From positions 62,001-126,000 of the forward strand of contig NZ_JASCXJ010000005.1 in NCBI RefSeq assembly GCF_030271535.1: a stretch of 64,000 nucleotides of DNA. Reading direction: 5' to 3'. The first letter of the stretch is position 1; the number at the start of each line of letters is the position of its first letter. Source of the DNA: Nocardiopsis sp. ATB16-24 (GTDB lineage Bacteria; Actinomycetota; Actinomycetes; Streptosporangiales; Streptosporangiaceae). Below are positions 9,159-16,692 of this stretch, one piece after another. The translations under genes were made by a program, and so were the position numbers. The notes beneath the pieces were generated by a model. That model did not search any database. It worked only from the letters and a program-made list of their open reading frames with translations, and was not told where the DNA came from.

Positions 9159-10297
9159 TTTCCGCCGCATTCTTCTGCGACGAACTGGAGCGGCACGGTT
9201 TCGGCTTCGCCAGCGGCGTCCCCTGCTCGTACTTCGGTGGACCGATCTCTCTGCTGAGTCGCACGCCGGGCCGCTACGTCGCCGCGGCCAACGAGGGTAA
9301 TGCGCTTGCCACGGCCGCCGGCGCCGCGTTGGCCGGTGAGCGTGCCTACATCATGTTGCAGAATTCGGGACTCGGTAACCTCATCAACCCCCTGACCTCG
9401 CTGATCATGACCTACCGGATCCCGGTGCTCACCTTCGTCAGCCTGCGGGGCTGGCCTGACCCAGCCGGCGACGAGCCCCAGCACGCCGTCATGGGACCGA
9501 CCACCACCCCTTACCTGGATCTCCTGGGCCTGCCGTACTGGATACTGCGCGCGGACGCCGATGAAGCGCGTTTCCAGGAGGTCCTGGAAGCCGTGACAAC
9601 GACACTGGACGAAGGGCATGCGCCGTTCGTACTCGTAGAGAAGCACGCGGTTGATGCTGCGGCACCGGTCCGTGGGGTCGCACGCGAACATGCGGGCACC
9701 GACCGGATGGACAGCGTCGACGCCGTCCGCCTGATCACCAAGCTCCTCGGTGACGCCCCGGTGGTCGCGACCACCGGCTACACCGGACGCGAGCTGTTCG
9801 GAGTCGAGGACCGGCCGGCCAACTTCTACATGCAGGGCTCCATGGGGCACGCGTCCTCGATCGCTTTGGGCATCGCCCTCAACCGGCCCGACCGCCCCGT
9901 CGTAGTTCTCGACGGCGACGGCGCCGCGCTCATGCACCTGGGGGCGCTGTCGGTGATCGGTGCCCAGGCACCGCCCAACCTCGTCCATATTGTGCTGGAC
10001 AACGGTATCCACGAATCGACCGGCGGCCAGGGCACGACATCAAACACCACCGGTCTGGAAAAGGTGGCTGCGGCGGCTGGATACGCCGACGCCAGGCGAT
10101 GCGCCACCCCTGAGCAACTCCACACGGGTGTCACCGCCGCGCTGTCCTCGCCGGGACCGCACATGCTCGTCGTGCCGACCCGTGCGCGCCGCGGTCCCAT
10201 GCCTCCGCGCGCGACCAGTACTCACCCCCCTGAGGTCATGCGGGGTCGTTTCACGGCCGCGACGCGTAGATCCTCCTCGAACGCTGTGTACGACTGA
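9155..10297 (+). CDS. Phosphonopyruvate decarboxylase homologue, candidate arsonopyruvate decarboxylase
   Basis: 380-residue thiamine-diphosphate enzyme of the Ppd/Fom2 family. The N-terminal half has GVPCS, the conserved Glu in AANEGNA, and QNSGLGN followed by the GWPDPAGDEPQH segment. The C-terminal half has the thiamine motif starting GDGAALMHLG and ending VLDNG about 30 residues later. It should convert 3-phosphono- or 3-arsonopyruvate to the acetaldehyde and CO2, pulling an unfavourable mutase equilibrium forward. The start overlaps the preceding stop (ATGA). No PEP mutase gene lies in the window, so an arsono substrate made by the mutase-like enzyme is the simplest reading. Confidence 0.88.
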   Translation: MISAAFFCDELERHGFGFASGVPCSYFGGPISLLSRTPGRYVAAANEGNALATAAGAALAGERAYIMLQNSGLGNLINPLTSLIMTYRIPVLTFVSLRGWPDPAGDEPQHAVMGPTTTPYLDLLGLPYWILRADADEARFQEVLEAVTTTLDEGHAPFVLVEKHAVDAAAPVRGVAREHAGTDRMDSVDAVRLITKLLGDAPVVATTGYTGRELFGVEDRPANFYMQGSMGHASSIALGIALNRPDRPVVVLDGDGAALMHLGALSVIGAQAPPNLVHIVLDNGIHESTGGQGTTSNTTGLEKVAAAAGYADARRCATPEQLHTGVTAALSSPGPHMLVVPTRARRGPMPPRATSTHPPEVMRGRFTAATRRSSSNAVYD

Positions 10298-10347
10298 CAC
10301 AGCCCATCCCCCAGAAAACTCCCCCTCTGACCGGAAGGGCTTGCACT

Positions 10348-11253
10348 ATGCCTGGAAAGCTCTCCAGAACGACCGTGCTCTGCGCTGTGGCCGTCACCAT
10401 CGCGCTGGTGACCGCTTGTGGCGGCGCCTCAAGTGACGAAAGCGCCTCCGAACCCGACACACTCGTCATGGGTTTGATCCCGAACGAGAACGCCGCTTCC
10501 TTGAACGCCTCATACGAGCCGCTCGTAGACCTGATCGCCGGCGCCTCCGGTAAGGAGGTCGATCTACAGGTCATGACGAACTATGCCGCGCTCATCGAGG
10601 CCCAACGCGCGGGCACCGTTCACATCGCCATGTACGGACCGTTCAGTTACGTCCTGGCGAGGGACTCGGGGGTCGACATCTCCCCGATCGCGGCCGAACT
10701 CTACGAGAAGGACGGTAGCCCCAGCTACCACTCCTACATGGTCACCCGAGCCGATAGCGGAATCAGCGAACTCGCCGATCTGCGGGAAAAGACGGTCTGC
10801 TTCGTCGATCCCAACTCCACCTCTGGTCGCCTCTACCCGCTGGCCGGACTGATGAAGGCTGGTCTGAGCGAGGGTGACTACACCGAGAGGTTCTCTGGCG
10901 GGCACGACGCCTCCCTCCTGGCGGTCCGAGACGGAGAATGCGACGCGGGAGCCATCCGTGACCTGCTGTACAACGAAGTCCTGCCGGAGCAGGAAGGCAT
11001 CGATCACGACGACTACACCGTCATCTGGACGTCCGAACCGGTCGTCAATTCCCCTCTGGCCATCCTCAACTCCCTGGATCCCGAACTTCGCGACGCGATC
11101 ACTGAAGCGGTGCTGGAGCGGGGGAACGCCGACGCACTCGGAGTCGATGACATCGCTGGCTACTGGGGGTTCACGGAGGCCGACGACTCACTCTATGACC
11201 CCATCCGCGAGATCTGCCAGATCACCGAGGCCGAAGCCTGCGAGGCGGGATAG
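10348..11253 (+). CDS. PhnD-like substrate-binding lipoprotein of an oxyanion ABC transporter
   Basis: 301 residues with a lipoprotein signal: positive start, hydrophobic core and a lipobox ending at Cys24 (LVTAC). The family signature is clear: LIPNENAAS near the mature N terminus, VHIAMYGPFSYV, FVDPNSTSGRLYPL and the GECDAGAI segment. Relatives bind phosphonates, phosphite or hypophosphite. Here the ligand could be a phosphonate or arsonate, arsenate/arsenite for the pathway, or the product. A GGAAGG site precedes ATG 10348. The gap of 50 bases after the decarboxylase gene suggests the same operon. Confidence 0.85.
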   Translation: MPGKLSRTTVLCAVAVTIALVTACGGASSDESASEPDTLVMGLIPNENAASLNASYEPLVDLIAGASGKEVDLQVMTNYAALIEAQRAGTVHIAMYGPFSYVLARDSGVDISPIAAELYEKDGSPSYHSYMVTRADSGISELADLREKTVCFVDPNSTSGRLYPLAGLMKAGLSEGDYTERFSGGHDASLLAVRDGECDAGAIRDLLYNEVLPEQEGIDHDDYTVIWTSEPVVNSPLAILNSLDPELRDAITEAVLERGNADALGVDDIAGYWGFTEADDSLYDPIREICQITEAEACEAG

Positions 11254-11306
11254 CGCACATGCGCACCCGCATCTTCATCCACCCCCACGGACGATTCGAG
11301 GTTCAC

Positions 11307-12122
11307 ATGGTAGATCAAGCGGTGTTCGACGATGTCGGTCGTGGGCCAGTCGTCTCACTGACACAGGTGACGAAGGAGTTCGACGGGGGAGTGACCGCGT
11401 TACGCGGAGTCGAGTTCGATGTCCCAAGAGGGCAGATCCTGGCGTTGTTAGGCCGTTCCGGTTCGGGGAAGTCCACCCTGCTCAGGCATATCTGCTGTCT
11501 GCACAGGCCGACCAGTGGAAGCCTGCGAGTGCTGGGCACCGATGTGGCGCGAGCACGTCGGTCTCAGCTGCGTCAGATCCGCCGCAGAACCGGTTTCGTT
11601 TTCCAACAATTCAACCTTGTCGGACAGTTGAGCGTGTTGGAGAACGTCTGTAGTGGCGCGCTCGGGCGACTGGTGGGCCCTCGACTCGGCCTGTTCTCCT
11701 ACTCACGCGCCCTGCGTCTGGAAGCGCTGGAGCACCTCGACCGGGTCGGTATGGCCGGTCATGCGTTCCAGCGCACCAGTACCCTCTCGGGGGGCCAGCA
11801 GCAGCGTGTGGCCATCGCACGAGCGCTGATGCAGCACCCGGTCATTCTCCTCGCCGACGAACCCGTCGCCTCGTTGGATCCGGACAGCGCCGACACGGTC
11901 ATGCGGCTGCTGCGCGAGATCGCGCGGGAAAGATCGCTGACGGTCATCGGTAGTCTGCACCAGGTCGAGCTGGCCCTGGGGTGGGCGGACCGGGTCATCG
12001 GGCTCCGCGATGGCGAGGTCATGCTGGACGCTTCTACCACCATCCTGGACACCACGACCGCGATGAGTGTCTACAACACCGTGCCTGGGACGGAACCGGT
12101 GGCATTGGACGTCACAGGATGA
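11307..12122 (+). CDS. PhnC-like ABC transporter ATPase
   Basis: 271 residues from ATG 11307; ATG 11259 in frame would add 16 residues absent from typical relatives. Walker A GRSGSGKST at 49-57, Q-loop FQQFNL near 99-104, signature LSGGQQQR at 160-167, Walker B ending DEP near 186 and the switch His at 218 are intact, so it should power the adjacent permease. Two TTA codons (11400, 11448) are present, unusual for this GC content. Its stop overlaps the permease start (ATGA at 12119-12122). Confidence 0.87.
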   Translation: MVDQAVFDDVGRGPVVSLTQVTKEFDGGVTALRGVEFDVPRGQILALLGRSGSGKSTLLRHICCLHRPTSGSLRVLGTDVARARRSQLRQIRRRTGFVFQQFNLVGQLSVLENVCSGALGRLVGPRLGLFSYSRALRLEALEHLDRVGMAGHAFQRTSTLSGGQQQRVAIARALMQHPVILLADEPVASLDPDSADTVMRLLREIARERSLTVIGSLHQVELALGWADRVIGLRDGEVMLDASTTILDTTTAMSVYNTVPGTEPVALDVTG

Positions 12123-13849
12123 TCGCACCGCCGCCGGTACGCCCACCCGTTCGTCGGTCTCTCCCGAGGGCCCCGCAGCGTCCTCCGAGGAGTACCGGGG
12201 TGGTCGTCGGATTCCTCTGCCTGTTCGTCGGTGCCGGAATCTGGTCGCTGAGCTCCCTTGGAGTGAACATCGCGGCCCTGGTCCAGGGGGTCTCCAACGC
12301 CGAAATATTCATACGGCGGACTTGGCCCTTGTCCCTCCCCAGCGCCGAGGAAGTACTTCAGCAGACCGGCATCACACTGAGCACTGTCCTCCTGGCCACA
12401 CTGCTCTCTATCGCGCTCAGCCTTCCGTTGGCGGTGTGGGCGTCATCTGTGACGACCCCGAGTAAGCTGCACCGGTTCACGTCACGCGGAGTGATCGTGG
12501 CCGCCCGCGCCGTTCCCGATGTCGTCCTCGCCATCCTCTTCGTTCGACTGTTCGGCCTGGGGGTGCTCCCGGGCATCCTCGCCATGGGTCTGCACTCGAT
12601 TGGAATGGTGGGCAAGCTTTACGCCGACGCGATCGAACAGACATCGCCTGGTCCTCGGGAAGCCCTGAACAGTATCGGTGCCACCCGCACCCAGCGGCTC
12701 CTCACCGCGGTCGTTCCCCAGGTCCTGCCGGCGTTCATCGCTATCGGGCTTCACCGCTTCGACATCAACCTGCGGGTGTCGGCCGTCCTCGGAGTCGTGG
12801 GCGTGGCGGGCATCGGTTTCGAGATGACGAACGCGTTCGCACGCCTTGACTTCGGGCTCGGGATCTCCTGGGCACTGATCCTGTTGCTGCTGTGCCTGCT
12901 GACCGAGATGGTGTCCGCTTCGATCCGCAGGGTCCTCCTGCGCGGATCCGGGGAGGGCGAATCCGGTGCTCATCGCTTTCGCACCCGGTTGTTCCGTGGA
13001 CGCCGCCCCTCTGGCACGGACGTGCCGCTGACACCACCCCTCACGGCCTCACCGTTGGGAACGGCACGACGGGTCTCTCCCCCCTTCAGCTTCGCCCGGG
13101 CGCGCCGTTGGGTGTACACCGTCATCGTCGCCGCCGCCGTGGGGGCGTCCCTGTTCGGTGGCGGTGCACTGGAGGCCAGGGTCTCGGCCGGTTGGGCGGG
13201 CTTCTTCACGACCTTGGGGCTGTTCTGGCCGCCCGGGGACGCGGGCATGTTGGACCGGCTGCTGCTCGCCCTTGTGGAGACCGTCCAGATCGGCCTGGCT
13301 GCTACTTTCCTGGGGGCACTGCTGGCGGTACCTGTCGGAACACTTGCCGCCCGGAACATCTCGGGAAATCGGGCAGTGCACGGGGCTTTCCGAGGATTCG
13401 TCCTCGTGGTCCGCGGACTGCCGGAACTGATCGTGGCCATTGTGTTCGTCGTGGTGATCGGACTGGGGCCGGTGGCAGGGGTGCTCGCGCTGGCGCTGGG
13501 GTCGGTCGGTCTCCTCGGAAAACTCGTCGCCGATTCTCTTGAAGAGGTTGACGCCGGACCACTGGAAGCGATGTCCGCGCTCGGCTCCTCCAGGACCCAG
13601 CGCTACTTCACAGCGGTCCTTCCCCAAGCGGCCCCCGCGCTCATCGGCGGGCTCTTGTACCAACTCGACGTGAACATCCGGTCCGCGACCCTGCTCGGGC
13701 TCGTCGGAGCCGGCGGGGTGGGCTTCTACCTCCTGCAGGCAACGCAGACGCGTGAATACGAGGTCATCACCTTGATCACGCTCATGACATTCACGGTGGT
13801 CTTCGCTCTTGAACTGGTCAGCATGCTCCTGAGGCGTTTGGTCCGCTGA
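12119..13849 (+). CDS. Double PhnE-like permease (two fused membrane subunits)
   Basis: 576 residues made of two homologous ABC permease halves. Each half has about six membrane segments and an EAA loop that contacts the ATPase (EALNSIGATRTQR in the first, EAMSALGSSRTQR in the second). A polar linker of about 70 residues joins them near residues 280-350. Most PhnE proteins are single modules that dimerise, so this is an in-frame fusion of the pair. It is translationally coupled to the ATPase and closes the operon that begins at 4948. Direction is import by family; cargo is unknown. Confidence 0.85.
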   Translation: MIAPPPVRPPVRRSLPRAPQRPPRSTGVVVGFLCLFVGAGIWSLSSLGVNIAALVQGVSNAEIFIRRTWPLSLPSAEEVLQQTGITLSTVLLATLLSIALSLPLAVWASSVTTPSKLHRFTSRGVIVAARAVPDVVLAILFVRLFGLGVLPGILAMGLHSIGMVGKLYADAIEQTSPGPREALNSIGATRTQRLLTAVVPQVLPAFIAIGLHRFDINLRVSAVLGVVGVAGIGFEMTNAFARLDFGLGISWALILLLLCLLTEMVSASIRRVLLRGSGEGESGAHRFRTRLFRGRRPSGTDVPLTPPLTASPLGTARRVSPPFSFARARRWVYTVIVAAAVGASLFGGGALEARVSAGWAGFFTTLGLFWPPGDAGMLDRLLLALVETVQIGLAATFLGALLAVPVGTLAARNISGNRAVHGAFRGFVLVVRGLPELIVAIVFVVVIGLGPVAGVLALALGSVGLLGKLVADSLEEVDAGPLEAMSALGSSRTQRYFTAVLPQAAPALIGGLLYQLDVNIRSATLLGLVGAGGVGFYLLQATQTREYEVITLITLMTFTVVFALELVSMLLRRLVR

Positions 13850-13878
13850 GGCCACCAAAGATTGACCAACTCTCGTGG

Positions 13879-13907
13879 TTGACACCAGCTTTGGCTGTTG
13901 TTATTAA
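13879..13907 (+). promoter_or_regulatory. Strong sigma-70-type promoter before the small Cys-Cys protein
   Basis: TTGACA at 13879-13884 and TATTAA at 13902-13907 are separated by 17 bases, close to consensus and striking in this GC-rich sequence. Transcription would start near 13914 and run through the small gene at 14120, leaving a leader of about 200 bases whose function I cannot see, then end at the terminator at 14354-14391. Confidence 0.55.
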
Positions 13908-14119
13908 TGGAGGGGAGAAAGACGTTTCCTGTCCCAGAGGTCCATCACGACGCCTCGTAGGCCGGAGGGAATCCATCCAGGAACCATCCTGACGTGGACT
14001 TCCGTGTGCCGGGGTCCTTCCCGGGCTCCTGTCCCAACGGCCACCCGAAGAGCGGGGCATCGATTTCCATCTGCGAACACCAGCGGTTCGTCAGAACGAA
14101 AACAGATTGGAGGCCAAAC

Positions 14120-14281
14120 ATGGCCGGAGGACTCTTCAAGAAGCTCATCGGTGGTGGCTCCCAGCAAGAGCTGAACAGCTGCTGCGGCGCAGTGAGCGTC
14201 ACCGAGGAAGAAGACGAGACGCCTCAGGCGGAGACCCCGGCGAAGGTCGACGTGAGGGCTGAGGAAACCTCCTCCCGCTAG
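14120..14281 (+). CDS. Small acidic Cys-Cys protein, possible metalloid-binding protein
   Basis: 53 residues. GGAGG at 14109-14113, 6 bases before ATG 14120, gives a strong start. It opens with MAGGLFKKLIGGG, has a single vicinal pair (NSCCG, Cys21-Cys22), then an acidic tail rich in Glu, Pro and Ala. Vicinal thiols bind As(III) well, and tiny CC-motif proteins occur in ars operons, but this protein has no characterised relative that I recognise. It has its own promoter and terminator, so it is expressed independently between the transporter and the kinase. A metallochaperone or arsenic-buffering role is inference. Confidence 0.6.
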   Translation: MAGGLFKKLIGGGSQQELNSCCGAVSVTEEEDETPQAETPAKVDVRAEETSSR

Positions 14282-14798
14282 GTCGACAATCCCAAAGAGC
14301 TCCCCGGGGACTCGTATCAAGGTTTCCCCGGAAACAATATCGACCAACAGAAAAACAGCCTGTATCGATCAAAAGATCGGTACAGGCTGTTTTTTGCCAG
14401 ATGCGACGCACAAACCATTTCGGTGCTGACGTCATCAACCCCAGGTGCTTGCCTATGGGTGCTCCCACGTGCAGAAACTCTTCCTTGATCGTATTGAAAG
14501 GGCTGATCGGCACACATCAGAGGAAAGCATGTGTCACACCCTCTGGACATGTCTGACATGTTGCCTCTAGGGTTCATCTCAGTCGAACAGTTGCTGTTTC
14601 GAAATCGTAGGATCGCCACCGAAGGGCGATCTGAGAACCGACACCCCGCCGTCCTCCCCGTCGGCCGAGAGCACGTCGTAGATATTTCAGGAGACGTGCA
14701 TTCGGAGTTCATGTTCGCACTTCACTCAGCAGGGCGCAGGGCCGCCCTACTGCAGACGCGAACCTGTCTACCCTGCAGGAAAGTGGAGAACGATCACA
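14282..14798. other. Spacer before the FomA-like kinase gene
   Basis: Apart from the terminator at 14354-14391 no gene is visible. A tandem GACATGT repeat, each copy nearly self-complementary, lies at 14546-14561 and could be a regulator site for the kinase-epoxidase transcript. I could not identify a good -35/-10 pair. Confidence 0.4.
14354..14391. terminator. Bidirectional intrinsic terminator
   Basis: A 17-bp stem (AACAGCCTGTATCGATC at 14354-14370 with its complement at 14375-14391, one G-U pair) closes on an AAAA loop. It is preceded by an A-tract and followed by TTTTTT, so it can stop transcription from both directions. It isolates the kinase and epoxidase genes from the transporter side. 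Confidence 0.85.
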
Positions 14799-15674
14799 GT
14801 GAGCGTCATCCCCGCGATCGACAAGCGACTCGGCAGAGAACGTCCAGCTCCCCATGAGGGCTCGCAGAAGACAACCCTCCTCGCCCTCAAGATCGGCGGA
14901 AGCCTCTTCTCCGACAAGAGCGTTGAGAACAGTCTCGACATGTCAGCGATAGCGGATTACGCTCGAATGATTTCCGGGCTCTTCCACGAGCATCGCGGAC
15001 GTCTCGTCTTCATCACCGGTGGTGGGGCCGTGGGGCACGGAGCACTCCGCGGAAACGACGACGCTGACCCGTTCGGATGCATCCCTCTCACCAAAGCGCT
15101 CGCGGATGTCCGCTGGGCGTGGACGGAAGCCCTGCGGCGCCAGGGTGTCCGGGCGCTTCCTCTCCAACTCGGCGCGATGTCGGTTCTGGAGGACGACGGA
15201 TCGTTCTCTGCGCGTGGCGACGTCCTGGCTAAGGTGCTCGACTCCGGTGCTCTTCCGGTCCTGTCCGGCGACAGCGTCCTGGACATGGACGGCCGGCTCC
15301 ACGGCCTCTCCAGCGACCGAGTGCCGGAGTTTCTCATCCGGGCACTGGGAGCCGACTTGCGGGTGGTCAGCCTGACGGATGTCCCCGGGATCCTGTTGGA
15401 CGGCCCCAACGGCAAGAACGTTCTGCCCCATGTCGATCCGGCCTTCCCCGAGCGCGCCTACTCAGCGCTGTGGGCGAAGAGCCCGTGGGACTCGACCGGG
15501 GCGCTCAAGACGAAACTCGACGCGCTTTTGGCCTGCGCTTCGGCTGGAGCCGAATGCTTCATCATGCGCGGATCGGCGCAGGACACGGACTACGACCACC
15601 TGTTCAGGCCCTTCAGCGACTGGCCAGACGGCGTCTCGTGCACGCGTATCTCGTCCCTCTCGGCCACGACCTGA
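14799..15674 (+). CDS. FomA-like fosfomycin kinase homologue (amino acid kinase family)
   Basis: 291 residues from GTG 14799, with GGAG at 14785-14788. After a tail of about 25 residues it follows FomA of the fosfomycin cluster closely: KIGGSLFS, ITGGGAVGHGALR, ALPLQLGAM, VLSGDSVLD, LSSDRVPE, LTDVPGI, a GALKTKLDAL loop and a C-terminal GAECFIMRG. FomA uses MgATP to phosphorylate the phosphonate group of fosfomycin, protecting the producer. The same residues place ATP and a small epoxy-acid here. I infer a self-resistance or intermediate-masking kinase for the cluster product; whether it accepts an arsonate is unknown. The archaeal-type isopentenyl phosphate kinase family is related, but similarity to FomA is much more specific. 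Confidence 0.87.
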   Translation: MSVIPAIDKRLGRERPAPHEGSQKTTLLALKIGGSLFSDKSVENSLDMSAIADYARMISGLFHEHRGRLVFITGGGAVGHGALRGNDDADPFGCIPLTKALADVRWAWTEALRRQGVRALPLQLGAMSVLEDDGSFSARGDVLAKVLDSGALPVLSGDSVLDMDGRLHGLSSDRVPEFLIRALGADLRVVSLTDVPGILLDGPNGKNVLPHVDPAFPERAYSALWAKSPWDSTGALKTKLDALLACASAGAECFIMRGSAQDTDYDHLFRPFSDWPDGVSCTRISSLSATT

Positions 15675-15754
15675 GCCGTTGTACGGCGCGGAGCCCTCAC
15701 GACCTCACGGTGCGAACCCGCACCGTGAACCGCGAAGGGGAGAAGGAGGTGCCA

Positions 15755-15886
15755 GTGCCACCCGGTCCCACCCGGCAGACCCGCCACCAGGTGTGTCAGC
15801 CGAATCACCGCTCAGTTTCCTTTGCCGCTTCGCCACTACCGAATCACCGAAGGAGAAAGAGAAATGGCAGCAACTCCTGCCCTTGA
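15755..15886 (+). CDS. Possible 43-codon leader ORF overlapping the epoxidase start
   Basis: A GTG at 15755 follows AAGGAGG at 15743-15749, a better ribosome site than many real genes here. The frame runs 43 codons and ends 23 bases inside the epoxidase gene. The translation is basic with no recognisable motif. It may serve translational coupling or be fortuitous. Confidence 0.22.
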   Translation: MPPGPTRQTRHQVCQPNHRSVSFAASPLPNHRRRKRNGSNSCP

Positions 15887-16460
15887 AGAAACCTACGGTC
15901 AGAAGATCAAGGACCGCCGCGAGCACATCAAGATGGACCGAGGGTCCTTCGCGAAGATGCTGGGTCTGAGCGTCGACGACGTCGTCGCCATGGAGGAGAA
16001 GGACAGCGGCGAGCTGACCCTCGAGAAGCTGACCCAGATCGCCGGCATCCTGGGGACCTCCACTTCAGAGCTCACCCCCGAGTTCGTCACCGACCTCGAC
16101 GAGGGCGTCCGCGTTCAGATGCCGAGTGACAACCCGGTGGTCGAGGGCATGCGGGCCGGTACCGAGTACTACACCTACAACTGCCTGGTGCGTACCCGGA
16201 CCCTGCCCAAGCTCGTCCCGCTCCTTCTCGAGGTCAACGTCGACGACCCGGACAAGGCGGCGTTCAACAGCGGCCACGACGCCCACGAGGTCATCTTCTG
16301 CATGGAAGGTGACATCCACCTCAAGTGGGGTGACCCGGCCAACCCCAAGGAGGCGACGATCCCGCAGGGCGGCAGCTTCTACATCGCCCCGAACGTCCCC
16401 CACACCCTGACCGCGACCAAGGGCTCCGGCCCGGCCAAGGTCGTCTCGGTCAACTTCTGA
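15864..16460 (+). CDS. HppE-like epoxidase (cupin with N-terminal helix-turn-helix)
   Basis: 198 residues from ATG 15864 (AAGGAG 8 bases upstream), the same length as HppE/Fom4, the non-haem iron enzyme that closes the epoxide of fosfomycin from (S)-2-hydroxypropylphosphonate. An XRE-like helical domain spans residues 8-75 and the cupin 85-198. His138, Glu142 and His180, the iron ligands of HppE, are at identical positions, as are Lys23, Arg97, Tyr102, Tyr105 and Asn135, which line the substrate and phosphonate pocket. The fold is therefore set up for a 2-hydroxyalkyl phosphonate or its arsonate analogue. With no methyltransferase in the window the substrate may be the C2 compound. The N-terminal domain is structural in HppE, so a DNA-binding role is not implied. 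Confidence 0.92.
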   Translation: MAATPALEETYGQKIKDRREHIKMDRGSFAKMLGLSVDDVVAMEEKDSGELTLEKLTQIAGILGTSTSELTPEFVTDLDEGVRVQMPSDNPVVEGMRAGTEYYTYNCLVRTRTLPKLVPLLLEVNVDDPDKAAFNSGHDAHEVIFCMEGDIHLKWGDPANPKEATIPQGGSFYIAPNVPHTLTATKGSGPAKVVSVNF

Positions 16461-16483
16461 TCCTCCACGGATCGGACTCCGGC

Positions 16484-16515
16484 CCGGTGGTCCCGTCCCG
16501 CGACGGGGCCACCGG
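16484..16515. terminator. Hairpin terminator after the epoxidase gene
   Basis: A 14-bp GC-rich stem (CCGGTGGTCCCGTC at 16484-16497 with its complement at 16502-16515, one G-U pair) closes on CCGC and is followed by a pyrimidine-rich CTCTTTGCTCTCC. It ends transcription between the convergent epoxidase and arsP genes. Confidence 0.65.
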
Positions 16516-16692
16516 CTCTTTGCTCTCCCCGCGGTCGAACCCACCGCGCACCGCCTCCGTACCGACAGGAACAGCGCACCGATGACCTCCCGTTGCAGGG
16601 AACCGATCACTGTCCGACCCTCGGAACGACGATTACGGCTCCTCCCACGGTCGTCGACCGGAGAGGAACCGCAGGTGTGGGAACGGAGCGAA

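Noticed and set aside
14531..14857. 108-codon frame before the kinase gene
   Set aside because: It crosses the kinase start, has no ribosome site and no recognisable motif.
4948..16460. A standard fosfomycin cluster
   Set aside because: No PEP mutase/cytidylyltransferase (Fom1) and no B12-radical SAM methylase (Fom3) are encoded in the window; the EPSPS-like and iPGM-like genes have no place in that pathway.
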